Shown piece after piece: positions 44,833-55,458 of a DNA stretch of 64,000 nt. This DNA is from Alphaproteobacteria bacterium (GTDB taxonomy: Bacteria > Pseudomonadota > Alphaproteobacteria > Rhizobiales > Rhizobiaceae): contig JANSYK010000001.1 in NCBI GenBank assembly GCA_024742485.1, forward strand, positions 2,108,001-2,172,000, read 5' to 3'. Each line of letters opens with the position of its first letter. Position 1 is the first letter of the stretch. A program made the translations under genes and the position numbers. The notes under the pieces were generated by a model. That model was not told where the DNA came from and did not search any database. It worked only from the letters and a program-made list of their open reading frames with translations.

Positions 44833-46170
44833 CTATTCAAGCAGCGGTGACCAGGCCGGATCGGAAGCGTAATTCGGCGTATCGACGCGTTGCTCGTTGT
44901 AACCTGTCAGGTCAATGGAATGAAGTTGCGGGCCGGCGGCGCCAGCCGGCTGACGGAAGAACATCAGGACACGTCCATTGGGTGCCCAGGTCGGACCTTC
45001 ATTGTGGAACCCGGTTGTCAGGATCCGCTCACCCGATCCATCGGGCTTCATCACGCCGATGGAGAATTTCCCGGCCGACTGCTTGGTAAAGGCGATCAGG
45101 TCGCCCCGTGGCGACCAGACTGGTGTGGAATAGGATCCGTCTCCGAATGATATCCGGTTCTGATTGCTGCCGTCGGCATTCATGACATAGAGCTGTTGGC
45201 GCCCGCCACGGTCCGACTCGAACACAATCTGCCGCCCGTCGGGTGAATAGGACGGCGATGTGTCGATGGCCGGCGTGTTGGTCAGCCGTGTCGTGGCGCG
45301 AGACCGCAGATCCATGGTGTAGATATTCGCATTGCCATCCTGGACGAGGCTCATGATGACCTTCTGTCCATCCGGAGAAAATCGTGGCGAAAAGGTCATG
45401 CCCGGGAAATTGCCGACAATCTCGCGCTGCCCCGTTTCGAGTTGCAGAAGATAGACCCGCGGCTGGCCATCGGCAAAGGACATATAGGTCACTTCCTGGC
45501 GTCCGGGCGAAAAGCGTGGGGTTAGCACCAGATCATCGCCTTGTGTCAGATAGCGCAGATTGGCACCGTCCTGGTCCATGATCGCCAGTTGTTTTTGCCG
45601 GGCATCGCGCGGTCCGGTTTCAGCCACAAACACCACACGCGTGTCGAAATAGCCTCGTTCACCGGTCAGCTTCTCGTAAATCGCATCGGCGATGATATGG
45701 GCAACCCGTCTCCAGTTTTCCGGTTGGGTGAAAAACTGCTGGCCGATCATCTGTTCGGCCGCGAATGTATCCCATAGACGAAATTCAACCCGCAACCGGC
45801 CATCAGTCTCCTTGTTGACCCGTCCGACCACAAGCGCCTGTGCATTGATCACCCGCCAGTCTTCAAACCGCGGAGCAACGTCGGGATTGTGAATTTTCTG
45901 GATAAAGGCCGCCTTGTTGATCGGTGCGAACAGGCCAGACCGCCTGAGGTCATCGGCAATGACATCGGATATCTGCGTGCCGATCCCGTCATCCGAATTG
46001 AAATCCGTAATCGCCATGGGAAGCGGTTCGATATTGCCCTGATTGATGTCGATCTCGACCAACGCCTTGGCGGGGACCAGTGCCAGGAGCAACGTCGCGC
46101 ATGCAACCAGACACGCCATAACGGCTTGCTGCAGGGTCTTCATGATTTGGGTTTGCCCGTTTTTGATCAT
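44833..46170 (-). CDS. tolB: Tol-Pal periplasmic protein TolB
   Basis: ATG 46170, behind GGAGAAGG, gives 445 residues. An alternative ATG at 46143 would shorten the signal peptide, which ends at VPAKA. The N-terminal domain (about 40-165) is followed by a six-bladed WD-like propeller ([29 protein letters not shown], and [13 protein letters not shown] blades). TolB binds Pal and TolA and supports outer-membrane constriction at division. It is 20 bp from tolA in the same operon. Confidence 0.96.
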   Translation of the reverse strand: MIKNGQTQIMKTLQQAVMACLVACATLLLALVPAKALVEIDINQGNIEPLPMAITDFNSDDGIGTQISDVIADDLRRSGLFAPINKAAFIQKIHNPDVAPRFEDWRVINAQALVVGRVNKETDGRLRVEFRLWDTFAAEQMIGQQFFTQPENWRRVAHIIADAIYEKLTGERGYFDTRVVFVAETGPRDARQKQLAIMDQDGANLRYLTQGDDLVLTPRFSPGRQEVTYMSFADGQPRVYLLQLETGQREIVGNFPGMTFSPRFSPDGQKVIMSLVQDGNANIYTMDLRSRATTRLTNTPAIDTSPSYSPDGRQIVFESDRGGRQQLYVMNADGSNQNRISFGDGSYSTPVWSPRGDLIAFTKQSAGKFSIGVMKPDGSGERILTTGFHNEGPTWAPNGRVLMFFRQPAGAAGPQLHSIDLTGYNEQRVDTPNYASDPAWSPLLE

Positions 46171-46190
46171 GGCGGTCAAAACCTTCTCCC

Positions 46191-47246
46191 TTAAAACATC
46201 TTGCTTGGGTCGAAATTTACAACGACATCGGCCCAGGTATCATATTTTTCGGCCGGCAGATTATAGGGTGCACAACGCAGCACCGCGCGCCGCGCACCAC
46301 CTGCCAGCACACGCCGGGTCTGTTCGGAGCCGCCGCTCGCATCGACGCTGGGCTGTCCCTCGATTTCACCGGATCGGCTCAGGCGCATGGTCACACGCAC
46401 CCGCACATCGCCACCATCGGCCATTCCCGGCACGATCTGCCAACAGCGCTGGATCTGACCCCGCAGCGCATCCATCTCGCTTTGCGAGAGACGTTCACCG
46501 GCGGTGGTGTTGCGGCCGCCTAGAGCCGCTTCCCGGCTGCCGCGCTTGGCGCCGCCTCCGGATGGATCCTGCCGATTCAACAAGGCGGCGACCTCGTCGG
46601 CATCGAAATCGCTGTCTTTGGCCGATGCCAGTTTGGCGGTCTGCGTCCGCTCCGGATTGTTCTTGCGCTCGGGAGTCTTGGCGGTCTGGGCGCGCGGCGG
46701 CGTAGGACGCGATTTTGGTGTCGGCACCGCCTCCGTCAGGGTCTCGAATTTCGGGGTGACCGTCTCGGCAGCCGAGATCGCATCGGCAACGGGATCGGGA
46801 ACCACAGCCTGCTGCGGTTCCGGCAACGCTGCGACTTCCGTGGCCGGCACGGGTTCCGGTTTTTGCGCCGGCTGCTGCTCGGCCTCCGGCTGCGGGCTGG
46901 GCACCGGGATCGGCTGTTTGGATTGCTCGGGCTCCTGGGCCGCTTCAACGGTGACCGGCTTTGCATTCTCGGTCGGGTTCGATTTCAGATCCACATCGTT
47001 ATCACCGGTATTGACGGCATCTTCGACCGGATCCTGGCGTTCCGTCGGCGCGGGCGCTGCACGTTCCGCCGCGGGTGCCTTGCGGTCTCCTTCCTGGATT
47101 TGCGTGATGGAGGAAACCGGGATGATGTCAACCGGAAGCGCCTCGATATCGGCAACCTCAAAGGACTTTGGTGGCGACAGCCAAAACAGGCCCCAACCCA
47201 GGAGCATGGTGTGACACAGTGCCGATATGATGATGCCGATCTTCAT
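46191..47246 (-). CDS. tolA: Tol-Pal inner-membrane protein TolA
   Basis: The product is 351 residues. It has one N-terminal transmembrane helix (residues 4-24), then a long Pro/Glu/Ala-rich arm of about 200 residues that spans the periplasm. The C-terminal TolA domain (about 250-351) includes [15 protein letters not shown] and [15 protein letters not shown]. TolA uses the proton-motive force passed on by TolQ-TolR to reach TolB-Pal. The arm is Pro-rich here, unlike the helical arm of E. coli. It lies 9 bp after tolR. Confidence 0.93.
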   Translation of the reverse strand: MKIGIIISALCHTMLLGWGLFWLSPPKSFEVADIEALPVDIIPVSSITQIQEGDRKAPAAERAAPAPTERQDPVEDAVNTGDNDVDLKSNPTENAKPVTVEAAQEPEQSKQPIPVPSPQPEAEQQPAQKPEPVPATEVAALPEPQQAVVPDPVADAISAAETVTPKFETLTEAVPTPKSRPTPPRAQTAKTPERKNNPERTQTAKLASAKDSDFDADEVAALLNRQDPSGGGAKRGSREAALGGRNTTAGERLSQSEMDALRGQIQRCWQIVPGMADGGDVRVRVTMRLSRSGEIEGQPSVDASGGSEQTRRVLAGGARRAVLRCAPYNLPAEKYDTWADVVVNFDPSKMF

Positions 47247-47255
47247 CGTCGGTGA

Positions 47256-47717
47256 TCAACCATCCTGCTCCTGGAGGGTCACGAGACCGAGATTCTTGTA
47301 ACCAGCCGACGAAATCCGCGCCATTACCTTCATGACTGTGCCGTAATCCGCATTGCGGTCGCCGCGCACATATATCCGCTCCTGATAGCCAGTCGTGGCG
47401 ATCGCCTCGAGTTTCGGCACGATTTCATTCAGCGGAATTTCCGTTTCCTGAAGGAAAATTGCACCGCTTTCGTTGACGGACACCGTGATCGGCTGGGTTT
47501 CGGAATTCAACGCCTTCGCCTCGGTTTCCGGCAGGTCGATCGGCACACCAACCGTCAGCAAAGGTGCGGCCACCATGAAAATGATCAGCAAAACCAGCAT
47601 GACGTCGACAAAGGGCGTCACGTTGATTTCGCTCATTGGCTTGATTTTGCGGCCGTGCCGGTGACCGGCACTCCGGCGTCGGCCGCCGGACGCCTGCGTA
47701 TCTGTTCCCATCGCCAT
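47256..47717 (-). CDS. tolR: Tol-Pal energising protein TolR (ExbD family)
   Basis: The product is 153 residues. It has one transmembrane helix (about 36-56) with the functional Asp in VTPFVDVMLVLLIIFM. The ExbD-type periplasmic domain has KALNSETQPITVSV and RGDRNADYGTVMKVM. TolR and TolQ form the proton channel that drives TolA. A basic N-terminus (GGRRRSAGHRHGRK) faces the cytosol. It lies 11 bp after tolQ. Confidence 0.96.
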   Translation of the reverse strand: MAMGTDTQASGGRRRSAGHRHGRKIKPMSEINVTPFVDVMLVLLIIFMVAAPLLTVGVPIDLPETEAKALNSETQPITVSVNESGAIFLQETEIPLNEIVPKLEAIATTGYQERIYVRGDRNADYGTVMKVMARISSAGYKNLGLVTLQEQDG

Positions 47718-47728
47718 GTCAGCGGTTC

Positions 47729-48445
47729 CTATTCTGCCGCCTGGCGCGGTTGCAGTTTTTCATCAATCTGACGGGAGAGGATTCCAGAAAACTCATCGGC
47801 AAATCCCTCCATACGGGCAGTCAGCTTTCCCGCGTCAGAGGTAAATTTGTTATAGGCAATCACCGCCGGTATCGCGGCCAGCAAACCGATGGCCGTGGCC
47901 AGCAGCGCTTCGGCGATGCCCGGTGCAACGACGGCCAGGTTGGTCGATTTGGAGCCGGCAATGGCCTGGAAGGACGTCATGATACCGACGACCGTTCCGA
48001 ACAACCCGATAAAGGGCGCAGCCGAACCGATCGAGGCAAGCGACCCCAGCCGCGCCTCCATGCGCTCCGCTTCACGCGCCAACGTGACGTCCATTGCCTT
48101 GTCAATGCGCATTTGCAGGCCCATCGGCGACCGGGCACCGCGTTCGAAGGATTTCTTCCATTCGCGCATCGCTGCAACGAAGATGGAACTCATCCCGGTC
48201 GTCTTGCGGCCCGAGAGCATCTGATAGAGCTCTTCAAGCGACTGTCCCGACCAGAACACCTGTTCAAACCGATCGAACTGACGCCTCGCCCGCATGTAGT
48301 TGATGCTTTTGTCGACGATGATCGCCCAGGTCCAGATGGATGCGCCGATCAGGCCGACCATGACCATTTTGACCACAAAACTGGATTGTAAAAACAGCGC
48401 CCAAAGCGTTACCTCGCTTGCGGCCGCCAAACCTGCCTGTTCCAT
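47729..48445 (-). CDS. tolQ: Tol-Pal proton-channel protein TolQ (ExbB/MotA family)
   Basis: ATG 48445 (GAAGGT site) gives 238 residues with three transmembrane helices (about 18-40, 138-160 and 172-195). IGSAAPFIGLFGTVVGIM and the GIAEALLATAIGLLAAIPAV block are diagnostic of TolQ/ExbB. A longer start at 48625 is not supported. The first gene of the tol operon, it has a double CtrA-box-like site 180-211 nt upstream. ybgC lies 309 bp further upstream. Confidence 0.96.
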   Translation of the reverse strand: MEQAGLAAASEVTLWALFLQSSFVVKMVMVGLIGASIWTWAIIVDKSINYMRARRQFDRFEQVFWSGQSLEELYQMLSGRKTTGMSSIFVAAMREWKKSFERGARSPMGLQMRIDKAMDVTLAREAERMEARLGSLASIGSAAPFIGLFGTVVGIMTSFQAIAGSKSTNLAVVAPGIAEALLATAIGLLAAIPAVIAYNKFTSDAGKLTARMEGFADEFSGILSRQIDEKLQPRQAAE

Positions 48446-48624
48446 GTGTTTTACCTTCGAATCCGAACGCCCGGGCACGAAGTGCTCCGGGTCCCCTGGC
48501 ATCAATGCTTCTGACGCACAGACAGGTTCGGTAAGAATAATCTGTCCGCTCACCCATCCGCTTTGTCGCGGCAAATCTTGGTCAAAGGAAGGCGCGCAAA
48601 AACGCGCCATCCCGACTTCGTCCA

Positions 48625-48656
48625 TTAAGACATGGTTATGGTTAATGACTGGTTAG
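48625..48656. promoter_or_regulatory. Two CtrA-box-like sites (each 7/8) upstream of tolQ
   Basis: TTAA-N7-TTAT (48625-48639) and TTAA-N7-TTAG (48642-48656) are in tandem. The 308-bp ybgC-tolQ gap otherwise holds nothing I can name. Confidence 0.5.
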
Positions 48657-48753
48657 GATTACCGCCATGAGCGCCCGTAGATCAAGTGTTTCCGCGTGAT
48701 AGAGTGGCAGCGGGACCCGATGGGTGGCCCAATCACGATAATAAAAGTTTCTG

Positions 48754-49209
48754 TTATGACGGCGATCCTGATGCAAATCGGGCGCTGACATCGTCGGGAA
48801 GCCGTCGCGGACGCCCGCGGCCATTGACGACGGCAATCGTCACCCGCGCCTGGATCAGCAGCAACCCACCGCTTTCGATTGTCTGATCAAGCACCAGCTT
48901 TGCGCCACCGACCCTATACGATGTCGTGCTGATCTCGACCACATCATCCATTCTGGCAGGTGCCTGGAAATCAAGTTCCATATGCCGGACGACAAATGCC
49001 AACCCCTCTTCCCCGCCAAGCCCTGCACCGCCCTGTTGAATACCCAGACAGCGCAGATAATCCGTGCGGCCGCGTTCCAGAAAATGCAGATAGCGGGCAT
49101 GGTAGACGACGCCGGAAAAGTCCGTGTCCTCGTAATAGACCCGCTGGGAAAGCCGATGACCATCAGCGGTCAGGGTTCCCGATAACTCGTCGGACAATCG
49201 ATCCTCCAT
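48754..49209 (-). CDS. ybgC: Acyl-CoA thioesterase YbgC
   Basis: ATG 49209 gives 151 residues of the hot-dog 4HBT fold. The catalytic Asp lies in VYYEDTDFSGVVYHARYLHFLERGR, the YbgC signature. YbgC cleaves acyl-CoA or acyl-ACP and is almost always linked to tol-pal, with a proposed role in phospholipid handling at the inner membrane. A GTG at 49245 would extend it by 12 hydrophobic residues and is less likely. Its normal neighbour ruvB is here separated by the sqd operon. Confidence 0.92.
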   Translation of the reverse strand: MEDRLSDELSGTLTADGHRLSQRVYYEDTDFSGVVYHARYLHFLERGRTDYLRCLGIQQGGAGLGGEEGLAFVVRHMELDFQAPARMDDVVEISTTSYRVGGAKLVLDQTIESGGLLLIQARVTIAVVNGRGRPRRLPDDVSARFASGSPS

Positions 49210-49363
49210 CAACAATAATAAGCCAGTCAACTGTTGACGGAACACAATTCTCTTGCGAGAGCAAGGCCGTGAACTGTCGGGCGGCGGTCGCCGCCCCGGC
49301 CATCACAATGCTGTCGCGATTCGGGGGCTATGATCGCGCTAAATTTCATTGGAGGAAAATTCC

Positions 49364-50584
49364 ATGAAGATTGCAGTTCTCGGCGGCGACGGATTTGTCG
49401 GCTGGCCCACCTCGCTTCATTTGTCCGAACAGGGCCACGACGTTCATATCATTGACAATTTGAGCCGCCGCTGGATCGATACCGAACTGGGCGTTCAATC
49501 CCTGACACCAATGGATTCCATCCAGGAACGCACCCGTATCTGGCATCAGGAGACCGGCCGTCGCATTCATTTCCACCTGATTGACATCGCCCGCGATTAC
49601 GATGTCTTCAAATCCTGGCTTTCCGAGCACCAACCCGACGCCATCATTCACTTTGCCGAGCAGCGCGCTGCTCCCTATTCGATGAAAACGGACCGGCACA
49701 AGAATTACACGGTCAACAACAATGTGAATGCCACGCACAATCTGCTCAATGCCATGGTCGACACCGGTGTCAATTCCCATCTAGTGCATCTCGGCACCAT
49801 GGGTGTTTACGGCTACTCGACCGTCGGTGCGGCCATTCCCGAAGGCTATCTGCCCGTTGGCATAGAAACGATGGATGGCAAAACCGTCCAGCAGGACATT
49901 CTGTATCCGGCCAATCCCGGCTCCATCTATCATATGACGAAATGTCTGGATCAGTTGCTGTTTCAATTCTACGCCAAGAATGACGGCGTTCGCATCACCG
50001 ACCTGCATCAGGGCATCGTCTGGGGCACCCACACCGAACAGACTCGACGCCACGATCAATTGATCAACCGGTTCGATTATGATGGCGACTATGGCACTGT
50101 CCTGAACCGGTTTCTCATCCAGGCGGCGATCGGTTATCCGCTGACCGTTCACGGCACCGGCGGACAAACCCGAGCCTTCATCCACATTCAGGACTCCGTG
50201 CGCTGCATTGAACTGGCGCTCGAAAATCCACCGGCCAAGGGTGACAAGGTCAAGATCTTCAATCAGATGACCGAGACCCACCGGGTCAAGGATCTGGCCG
50301 AACTCGTTGCCGGTCTCACCGACGGAAAAGTCGCCTACCTTCCCAATCCGCGCAAGGAGGCGGCCGAAAACGATCTGGTGGTCAAAAACGATCAGTTTCT
50401 CGAATTGGGTCTTGAACCGATTACCCTTGAAAAGGGACTGCTCGATGAAGTGGTCGAAGTTGCGAAGAAATATGCCTATCGTGTCGACCGCAGCCGCATC
50501 CCTGCCGTTTCCGCCTGGACCAGGGATATTGCTCCGACACTGAATGCCGATCCGGAAGGCAAGAATCTGAAAACCGTCTCCTGA
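49364..50584 (+). CDS. sqdB: UDP-sulfoquinovose synthase SqdB
   Basis: ATG 49364, behind TTGGAGGA, gives 406 residues. The NAD-binding motif is GGDGFVGWPTSLHLS and the catalytic Tyr-x3-Lys is YHMTK. NNVNATHNLLNAM and FAEQRAAPYSMK fit SqdB, an extended SDR. It makes UDP-sulfoquinovose from UDP-glucose and sulfite, the head group of sulfolipid SQDG. It is the first gene of sqdBDC. A sulfolipid partly replaces phospholipid under phosphate limitation in several rhizobia; no pho-box was recognised by eye. Confidence 0.94.
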   Translation: MKIAVLGGDGFVGWPTSLHLSEQGHDVHIIDNLSRRWIDTELGVQSLTPMDSIQERTRIWHQETGRRIHFHLIDIARDYDVFKSWLSEHQPDAIIHFAEQRAAPYSMKTDRHKNYTVNNNVNATHNLLNAMVDTGVNSHLVHLGTMGVYGYSTVGAAIPEGYLPVGIETMDGKTVQQDILYPANPGSIYHMTKCLDQLLFQFYAKNDGVRITDLHQGIVWGTHTEQTRRHDQLINRFDYDGDYGTVLNRFLIQAAIGYPLTVHGTGGQTRAFIHIQDSVRCIELALENPPAKGDKVKIFNQMTETHRVKDLAELVAGLTDGKVAYLPNPRKEAAENDLVVKNDQFLELGLEPITLEKGLLDEVVEVAKKYAYRVDRSRIPAVSAWTRDIAPTLNADPEGKNLKTVS

Positions 50585-50588
50585 GCGG

Positions 50589-51452
50589 GTGGCGCCGGTG
50601 CCAGACGATCAAGCACTGACGCCGGCGGATCCGGCCCGGTCAGACCAGGCCTACGTCACATTGGTGACCAATGGCGACTATGTGCGCGGTGCCCTGGCAC
50701 TGGTGCGATCCATCACGTTGACCTCCAGCAAGGCCGACATCGTCGTACTGCACACCGGTGCCGTGTCGGCCAGCGAACTGTCACCCGTCCGGGCCCTGGG
50801 CGCCCGCCTCGTCGAAGCAGACCTGCTGCCAACCTCGCAGGCCTTCAACGATCGCCACGCTCGTGCCAGACTGCACGGCGACGCTCCCTTCACGAAAGGG
50901 CGCAAACCGCAGTTTCACACACCGCTCGACAATTTTGTGAAACTGCGCCTCTGGCAACTCGAGGACTATGGGAGCGTGATCTTCATCGACGCTGACGCTC
51001 TTGTTTTGCACAATATTGACCGCCTGTTCGATTACCCCGAATTTTCCGCGGCACCGAATGTCTATGAGACGTTGAGTGATTTTCATCGGCTGAACTCCGG
51101 CGTGTTCGTCGCCCGGCCATCCGCTGCCACATTCGCCGACATGATGCAGGCGCTCGACGGGCCCGAAGCCTTTTGGCGCCGGACGGATCAGACCTTCCTG
51201 CAAAGCTATTTCCCCGATTGGCACGGTCTGCCGGTTTTCTGCAACATGCTGCAATATGTCTGGTTCAACATGCCGGAACTCTGGGACTGGGCGTCCATTG
51301 GTGTTCTTCATTATCAATATGAAAAGCCATGGGAAGCCGATCATCCGAGATCAAGAGATCTGGCCCCTCTGATTCATTTGTGGCACGCCTATTACAGCGG
51401 CGAGGCCATCCCGCGGATCGACGATCTGAAGAACCCGGTCATCATCCCATGA
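50589..51452 (+). CDS. sqdD: Sulfolipid glycosyltransferase SqdD (GT8-like)
   Basis: GTG 50589, 4 bp after the sqdB stop, gives 287 residues (GTG at 50598 is an alternative). The glycosyltransferase-8 pattern is visible: AYVTLVTNGDYVRGALAL, then the metal-binding DAD in SVIFIDADALVLHNID, LNSGVFVARP, and a C-terminal HLWHAYY. In Cereibacter sphaeroides, SqdD is needed for SQDG formation with SqdB and SqdC. It ends in an ATGA overlap with sqdC, so translation is coupled. Confidence 0.88.
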   Translation: MAPVPDDQALTPADPARSDQAYVTLVTNGDYVRGALALVRSITLTSSKADIVVLHTGAVSASELSPVRALGARLVEADLLPTSQAFNDRHARARLHGDAPFTKGRKPQFHTPLDNFVKLRLWQLEDYGSVIFIDADALVLHNIDRLFDYPEFSAAPNVYETLSDFHRLNSGVFVARPSAATFADMMQALDGPEAFWRRTDQTFLQSYFPDWHGLPVFCNMLQYVWFNMPELWDWASIGVLHYQYEKPWEADHPRSRDLAPLIHLWHAYYSGEAIPRIDDLKNPVIIP

Positions 51453-52360
51453 AATCGGTCCTTGTCACCGGTGGCAGTGGTTATGTGGGCCGCTTCATCG
51501 TTGATGAACTGCACAGAAACGGTTGGAAAGTCACGATCGCCGGGCGCCATGGGCCGGTTGAGGACAGCATGCCGTCGGACATCGGCTTTCAGCCGCTCGC
51601 GCTGGAACCATCGGCTGATTTTGTTGCGGCGTTGCAGGGGTTCAACGCGCTGGTTCATGCCGGTTTCTCACATGAAGCCGGTCGCTACCGCGGCGGTGAA
51701 GGCCGTAATGTGCGCGGGTTCTGGGACCGCAATTGCCTGGCGTCGCAGCAACTGTTCGAAGCGGCCCGCAAGACCAACATCGAGCGGATCGTTTTCCTGT
51801 CAAGCAGGGCGGTATACGGCCGCCAGGTGCCCGGTTTGCGGCTGACCGAGAACACCCCCTGTCATCCGGACACGCATTATGGGCTGATCAAATTCGCCTG
51901 TGAGCAGCATCTTGCCAGCCTGGCGTATTCCTCCGGTCTGTCCGCATCCAGCCTGCGTGCCACCGGCGTCTATGGGGTTTTGCATGCTGGTGCCGCCCAT
52001 AAATGGCACAGCCTGATCCGCGATTACCTGGCCGGTCGGCCCATTGATCCGCGTCAGGGCACCGAAGTGCATGGACGCGATGTCGCAAAGGCCGTGTGCT
52101 TGTTGCTCCAGGCGCCACGGGAGCACCTGAACATCGGTCCTTACAATCTGTCCGATATGCTGATCGACCGGAACGATATCCTGATGCCGGTGCGCGACCA
52201 TTTCGGCTGCGAACATCCCCTGCCAGCCCGGCTCAATGCCGCCACCTACAATGTGATGGACACATCAAAGCTCGCGCAATTGGGATGGCAGCCTGGAGGC
52301 CATGCACTGTTCGACCGGACGATGCGTGAAATTCTTGCTGGTCAGTCGGAGTCTTCCTGA
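51449..52360 (+). CDS. sqdC: Sulfolipid biosynthesis NAD-dependent epimerase/reductase SqdC
   Basis: ATG 51449 overlaps the sqdD stop and gives 303 residues. The Rossmann motif is [16 protein letters not shown], with YGLIK as the catalytic Tyr-x3-Lys. It is a short-chain extended SDR, matching SqdC of the sqdBDC operon. In C. sphaeroides its loss causes a sulfoquinovosyl-dihydroxyacetone to accumulate, so it acts late in the pathway. Its 3' end overlaps the convergent ruvB by 19 bp. Confidence 0.85.
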   Translation: MKSVLVTGGSGYVGRFIVDELHRNGWKVTIAGRHGPVEDSMPSDIGFQPLALEPSADFVAALQGFNALVHAGFSHEAGRYRGGEGRNVRGFWDRNCLASQQLFEAARKTNIERIVFLSSRAVYGRQVPGLRLTENTPCHPDTHYGLIKFACEQHLASLAYSSGLSASSLRATGVYGVLHAGAAHKWHSLIRDYLAGRPIDPRQGTEVHGRDVAKAVCLLLQAPREHLNIGPYNLSDMLIDRNDILMPVRDHFGCEHPLPARLNAATYNVMDTSKLAQLGWQPGGHALFDRTMREILAGQSESS

Positions 52361-53385
52361 AACAGGCTGATCTGTTGCTGTTCCAGATCCCGGGGCACAT
52401 CGAGACCCAGGTGCCGCCAGGCATTGGCCGTCAGCAACCGGCCCCGCGGTGTGCGCTGAATGAACCCCTGCTGGATCAGATAGGGCTCGATAATATCCTC
52501 AATGGCATCACGCGGCTCCGACAGTCCGGCAGCAATCGTCTCCACACCGACCGGTCCGCCGCCGAAATTATGGGCGATCATGGTCAGGTAGCGGGAATCC
52601 AGCTGGTCCAGGCCTCGTTTGTCCACCGACAGGCGGGTGAGCGCTTCGTCGGCAATTTTCCGGTCCACGGCGCCGGCCTTGGCAACCTCGGCAAAATCGC
52701 GCACCCTGCGCAGCAGTCGGCCTGCGATGCGCGGCGTTCCTCTTGCCCTTTGCGCGATCTCCAACGCACCGTCATCCTTGATGCCGAGCCCCATCAGGCG
52801 CGCCCCGCGCCGGACAATCTGTTCCAGTTCGGGAACCGTATAGAAATTGAGGCGCACCGGGATGCCGAAACGGTCACGAAGCGGTGTCGTCAGGAGGCCG
52901 AGCCGCGTCGTTGCCGCGACCAGCGTGAACTTTGCCAGCTCGATCTTGACGGAACGCGCTGCGGGTCCCTCGCCGATGATCAGATCCAGCTGATAGTCTT
53001 CCATTGCCGGATAGAGGATCTCCTCGACCGCGGGATTGAGCCTGTGAATTTCGTCGATAAAGAGGACATCGCGCTCTTCCAGATTGGTCAACAGTGCCGC
53101 CAGATCACCTGATTTGGCGATCACCGGCCCCGATGTGGAGCGGAAATTGACACCCAGCTCCTTGGCCATGATCTGCGCCAGCGTCGTTTTGCCGAGCCCC
53201 GGCGGCCCGACAAACAGCACGTGATCCAGTGCTTCACCACGCGCCTTGGCTGCCTCGATGAACACTTTCAGATTGGCCCGGGCCTCCGCCTGGCCGGTAA
53301 ACTCATCCAGGCTTTGCGGCCGCAGCGAGGCCTCGGATTCATCACTGACCATCTCCGGGGAGACGATACGTTCGCCGTCACTCAT
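52342..53385 (-). CDS. ruvB: Holliday-junction DNA helicase subunit RuvB
   Basis: The product is 347 residues. AAA+ motifs: Walker [12 protein letters not shown], Walker B FIDEIHRL, sensor ATTRLG and arginine-finger PLRDRFGI. The C-terminal winged helix (about 270-340, [15 protein letters not shown]) contacts DNA. RuvB hexamers drive branch migration with RuvA. It follows ruvA by 30 bp. Its 3' end overlaps sqdC on the other strand by 19 bp, a sign that the sqd operon is tightly packed against it. Confidence 0.97.
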   Translation of the reverse strand: MSDGERIVSPEMVSDESEASLRPQSLDEFTGQAEARANLKVFIEAAKARGEALDHVLFVGPPGLGKTTLAQIMAKELGVNFRSTSGPVIAKSGDLAALLTNLEERDVLFIDEIHRLNPAVEEILYPAMEDYQLDLIIGEGPAARSVKIELAKFTLVAATTRLGLLTTPLRDRFGIPVRLNFYTVPELEQIVRRGARLMGLGIKDDGALEIAQRARGTPRIAGRLLRRVRDFAEVAKAGAVDRKIADEALTRLSVDKRGLDQLDSRYLTMIAHNFGGGPVGVETIAAGLSEPRDAIEDIIEPYLIQQGFIQRTPRGRLLTANAWRHLGLDVPRDLEQQQISLFQEDSD

Positions 53386-53415
53386 GCGCCAAACCCATCA
53401 ACCGACATTGGACAA

Positions 53416-54033
53416 TCACCGTGAAAGTTCCTTCAGGCCAAGCCGGATCAAGGTCGCGGAATCGGCTGACTCGCCCGCATTCTTGAGTGCTTGCGCGACC
53501 GCATTGGCGGCCTGGTCGCGAGAATATCCGAGATTGGACAGGGCCGATACCGCATCGCTGACGGGCCCGGCCGCCACACCCTCCCCGAGCTCCTGTTTCA
53601 AGCCTATCGTGCCGCTGGCATCACCGGCAAAGGCAGGGGCCTTGGTCTTCAGCTCCGTGATGATGCGTTGCGCCACCTTTGGTCCGATTCCGGGTGCCCG
53701 TGACACCATCGCCTTGTCCTGCAGCGCGATCGCATTGGCCAGATCCGCAGCCGACAGGGTCGAAAGCACCGCCAGAGCGACCTTGGCCCCGACACCCTGC
53801 ACGCTCTGCAGGAGACGAAACCACTCCCGTTCCAGCGCGGTCGCAAATCCGAACAGCTTCAACTGGTCCTCGCGCACGAATGTTTCAATGTGCAACACCG
53901 CCGCCTCGCCGGCCTGTCCCAGACCCGATAGGGTGCGTGTTGAGCAAAAGGCCACATAACACACGCCATGCACGTCGATCAGCACATGATCCTCGCCGAT
54001 CTCGTCAATGGTGCCTTTGAGTTTTCCGATCAT
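53416..54033 (-). CDS. ruvA: Holliday-junction-binding protein RuvA
   Basis: ATG 54033 gives 205 residues. It starts [12 protein letters not shown] with the OB-fold, then helix-hairpin-helix segments ([34 protein letters not shown]) and a C-terminal RuvB-binding domain ([13 protein letters not shown]). It lies 8 bp after ruvC in the ruvCAB operon. An in-frame start at 54102 would overlap ruvC and is unlikely. Confidence 0.96.
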   Translation of the reverse strand: MIGKLKGTIDEIGEDHVLIDVHGVCYVAFCSTRTLSGLGQAGEAAVLHIETFVREDQLKLFGFATALEREWFRLLQSVQGVGAKVALAVLSTLSAADLANAIALQDKAMVSRAPGIGPKVAQRIITELKTKAPAFAGDASGTIGLKQELGEGVAAGPVSDAVSALSNLGYSRDQAANAVAQALKNAGESADSATLIRLGLKELSR

Positions 54034-54041
54034 CAGCGTTC

Positions 54042-54563
54042 CTAAAGACTGGCAGCAATTTTCAATTGCCCCACGGCGTTCTGCCGGTGATGGGCGTGGC
54101 AAATCGCGATCGCCAACGCATCGGCGGCGTCATCGGTATCGAAAGTCGCCTTGGGCATCAGTACCTTGACCATCATGTGGATCTGCTTCTTGTCGCCATG
54201 GCCAACGCCGATCACCGATTTCTTGACCGCATTGGGCGCATATTCAGCGACCGATAATCCCGCGAGAGCCGGCACCAGCATGGCAATGCCGCGTGCCTGG
54301 CCGAGCTTCAGCGTGGCAGCAGCATCCTTGTTGACGAATGTTGCCTCCACGGCCGCCTCATGTGGCGCGTATCCGTCGAGGACATCGGCGAGACCGTCAT
54401 GCAACTGGCACAGCCGCGATGCCAGATCGTCATTGCCGTTGGAGCGAACGGTTCCGGACGCAAGAAACCGCAGCGTATTGCCCACCGACTCAACCATTCC
54501 CCATCCCGTTCGCCGAAGGCCCGGATCGATTCCGATGATGCGTGTGATTTCCGCCGCAGCCAT
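54042..54563 (-). CDS. ruvC: Crossover-junction endonuclease RuvC
   Basis: The product is 173 residues. The acidic catalytic residues lie in [14 protein letters not shown] (Asp), [12 protein letters not shown] (Glu) and [16 protein letters not shown] (Asp pair). RuvC resolves Holliday junctions. It is the first gene of ruvCAB; yebC is upstream with its own terminator between them. Confidence 0.96.
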   Translation of the reverse strand: MAAAEITRIIGIDPGLRRTGWGMVESVGNTLRFLASGTVRSNGNDDLASRLCQLHDGLADVLDGYAPHEAAVEATFVNKDAAATLKLGQARGIAMLVPALAGLSVAEYAPNAVKKSVIGVGHGDKKQIHMMVKVLMPKATFDTDDAADALAIAICHAHHRQNAVGQLKIAASL

Positions 54564-54644
54564 TGTCCGCCATCACTCCCCGAAGATCCGTGAATCTATG
54601 ACACACTCATGCGAACAAAACAAAAACATTTCTTTAAGAACCAC

Positions 54645-54670
54645 AAAAAAGCCGGGCCAAGGAGCCCGGC
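54645..54670 (-). terminator. Rho-independent terminator of yebC
   Basis: On the minus strand GCCGGGC/GCCCGGC with a 6-nt loop is followed by six T, 38 nt after the yebC stop. Confidence 0.9.
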
Positions 54671-54708
54671 TCTGGAACTTTCGGTATGCTGCGCCAGCCG
54701 GCAGCCGG

Positions 54709-55458
54709 TCACCGGTCGGCGAGCTTCGCCATGACATCATCCGAAATCTCGAAATTCGCATAGACGTTCTGGACATCATCCTCGTCTTCCAGCGCGTCGA
54801 TGAGTTTGAGCAGGGTTGCTGCCTTGTCCTCATCCACATCGGTGCTGGTCTGCGGTTTCCAGATCGGCTTGACCGATTCCGCCTCGCCGAGGGCTGCTTC
54901 CAGCGCACGCGAGACCTCGCCAATCGATTCGAACGCACAGGTGATGATGTGGCCATCCTCACCCGACTGGACATCATCAGCGCCGGCCTCGATCGCTGCC
55001 TCCATCAAGGCGTCTTCGTCACCAGCGTCAGGGGTGTAGGTGATTTCACCCACACGGTCGAACATGAAGCCGACGGAACCTGTTTCTCCCAACTGGCCGC
55101 CATTCTTGGTGAAACAGGATCGGACATTGGAGGCCGAACGGTTGCGGTTGTCCGTCAGCGCCTCGACGATGACGGCCACTCCGCCGGGGCCATAGCCCTC
55201 ATAGCGGATTTCCTCATAGTCACCGGCGTCGCCGCCGGTCCCCTTGTTGATGGCCCGTTGAATATTATCCTTCGGCATTGACTGGCCGCGGGCGTTTTGA
55301 ACTGCCAGGCGCAGGCGCGGATTGCCATCGATATCGCCACCGCCCATTTTCGCGGCAACGGTGATCTCCTTGGAGAGTTTGGAAAACAGCTTGGAACGCA
55401 CGGCATCCTGACGGCCCTTGCGGTGCATGATGTTCTTGAATTTTGAATGGCCTGCCAT
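54709..55458 (-). CDS. yebC: YebC/PmpR-family translational regulator
   Basis: ATG 55458 gives 249 residues, starting with the diagnostic [32 protein letters not shown] and the [22 protein letters not shown] block follow. The family has been described as DNA-binding regulators, and more recently as ribosome-associated factors that relieve stalling. The classic position next to ruvCAB is kept. A longer start at 55557 adds unrelated residues. Confidence 0.95.
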   Translation of the reverse strand: MAGHSKFKNIMHRKGRQDAVRSKLFSKLSKEITVAAKMGGGDIDGNPRLRLAVQNARGQSMPKDNIQRAINKGTGGDAGDYEEIRYEGYGPGGVAVIVEALTDNRNRSASNVRSCFTKNGGQLGETGSVGFMFDRVGEITYTPDAGDEDALMEAAIEAGADDVQSGEDGHIITCAFESIGEVSRALEAALGEAESVKPIWKPQTSTDVDEDKAATLLKLIDALEDEDDVQNVYANFEISDDVMAKLADR

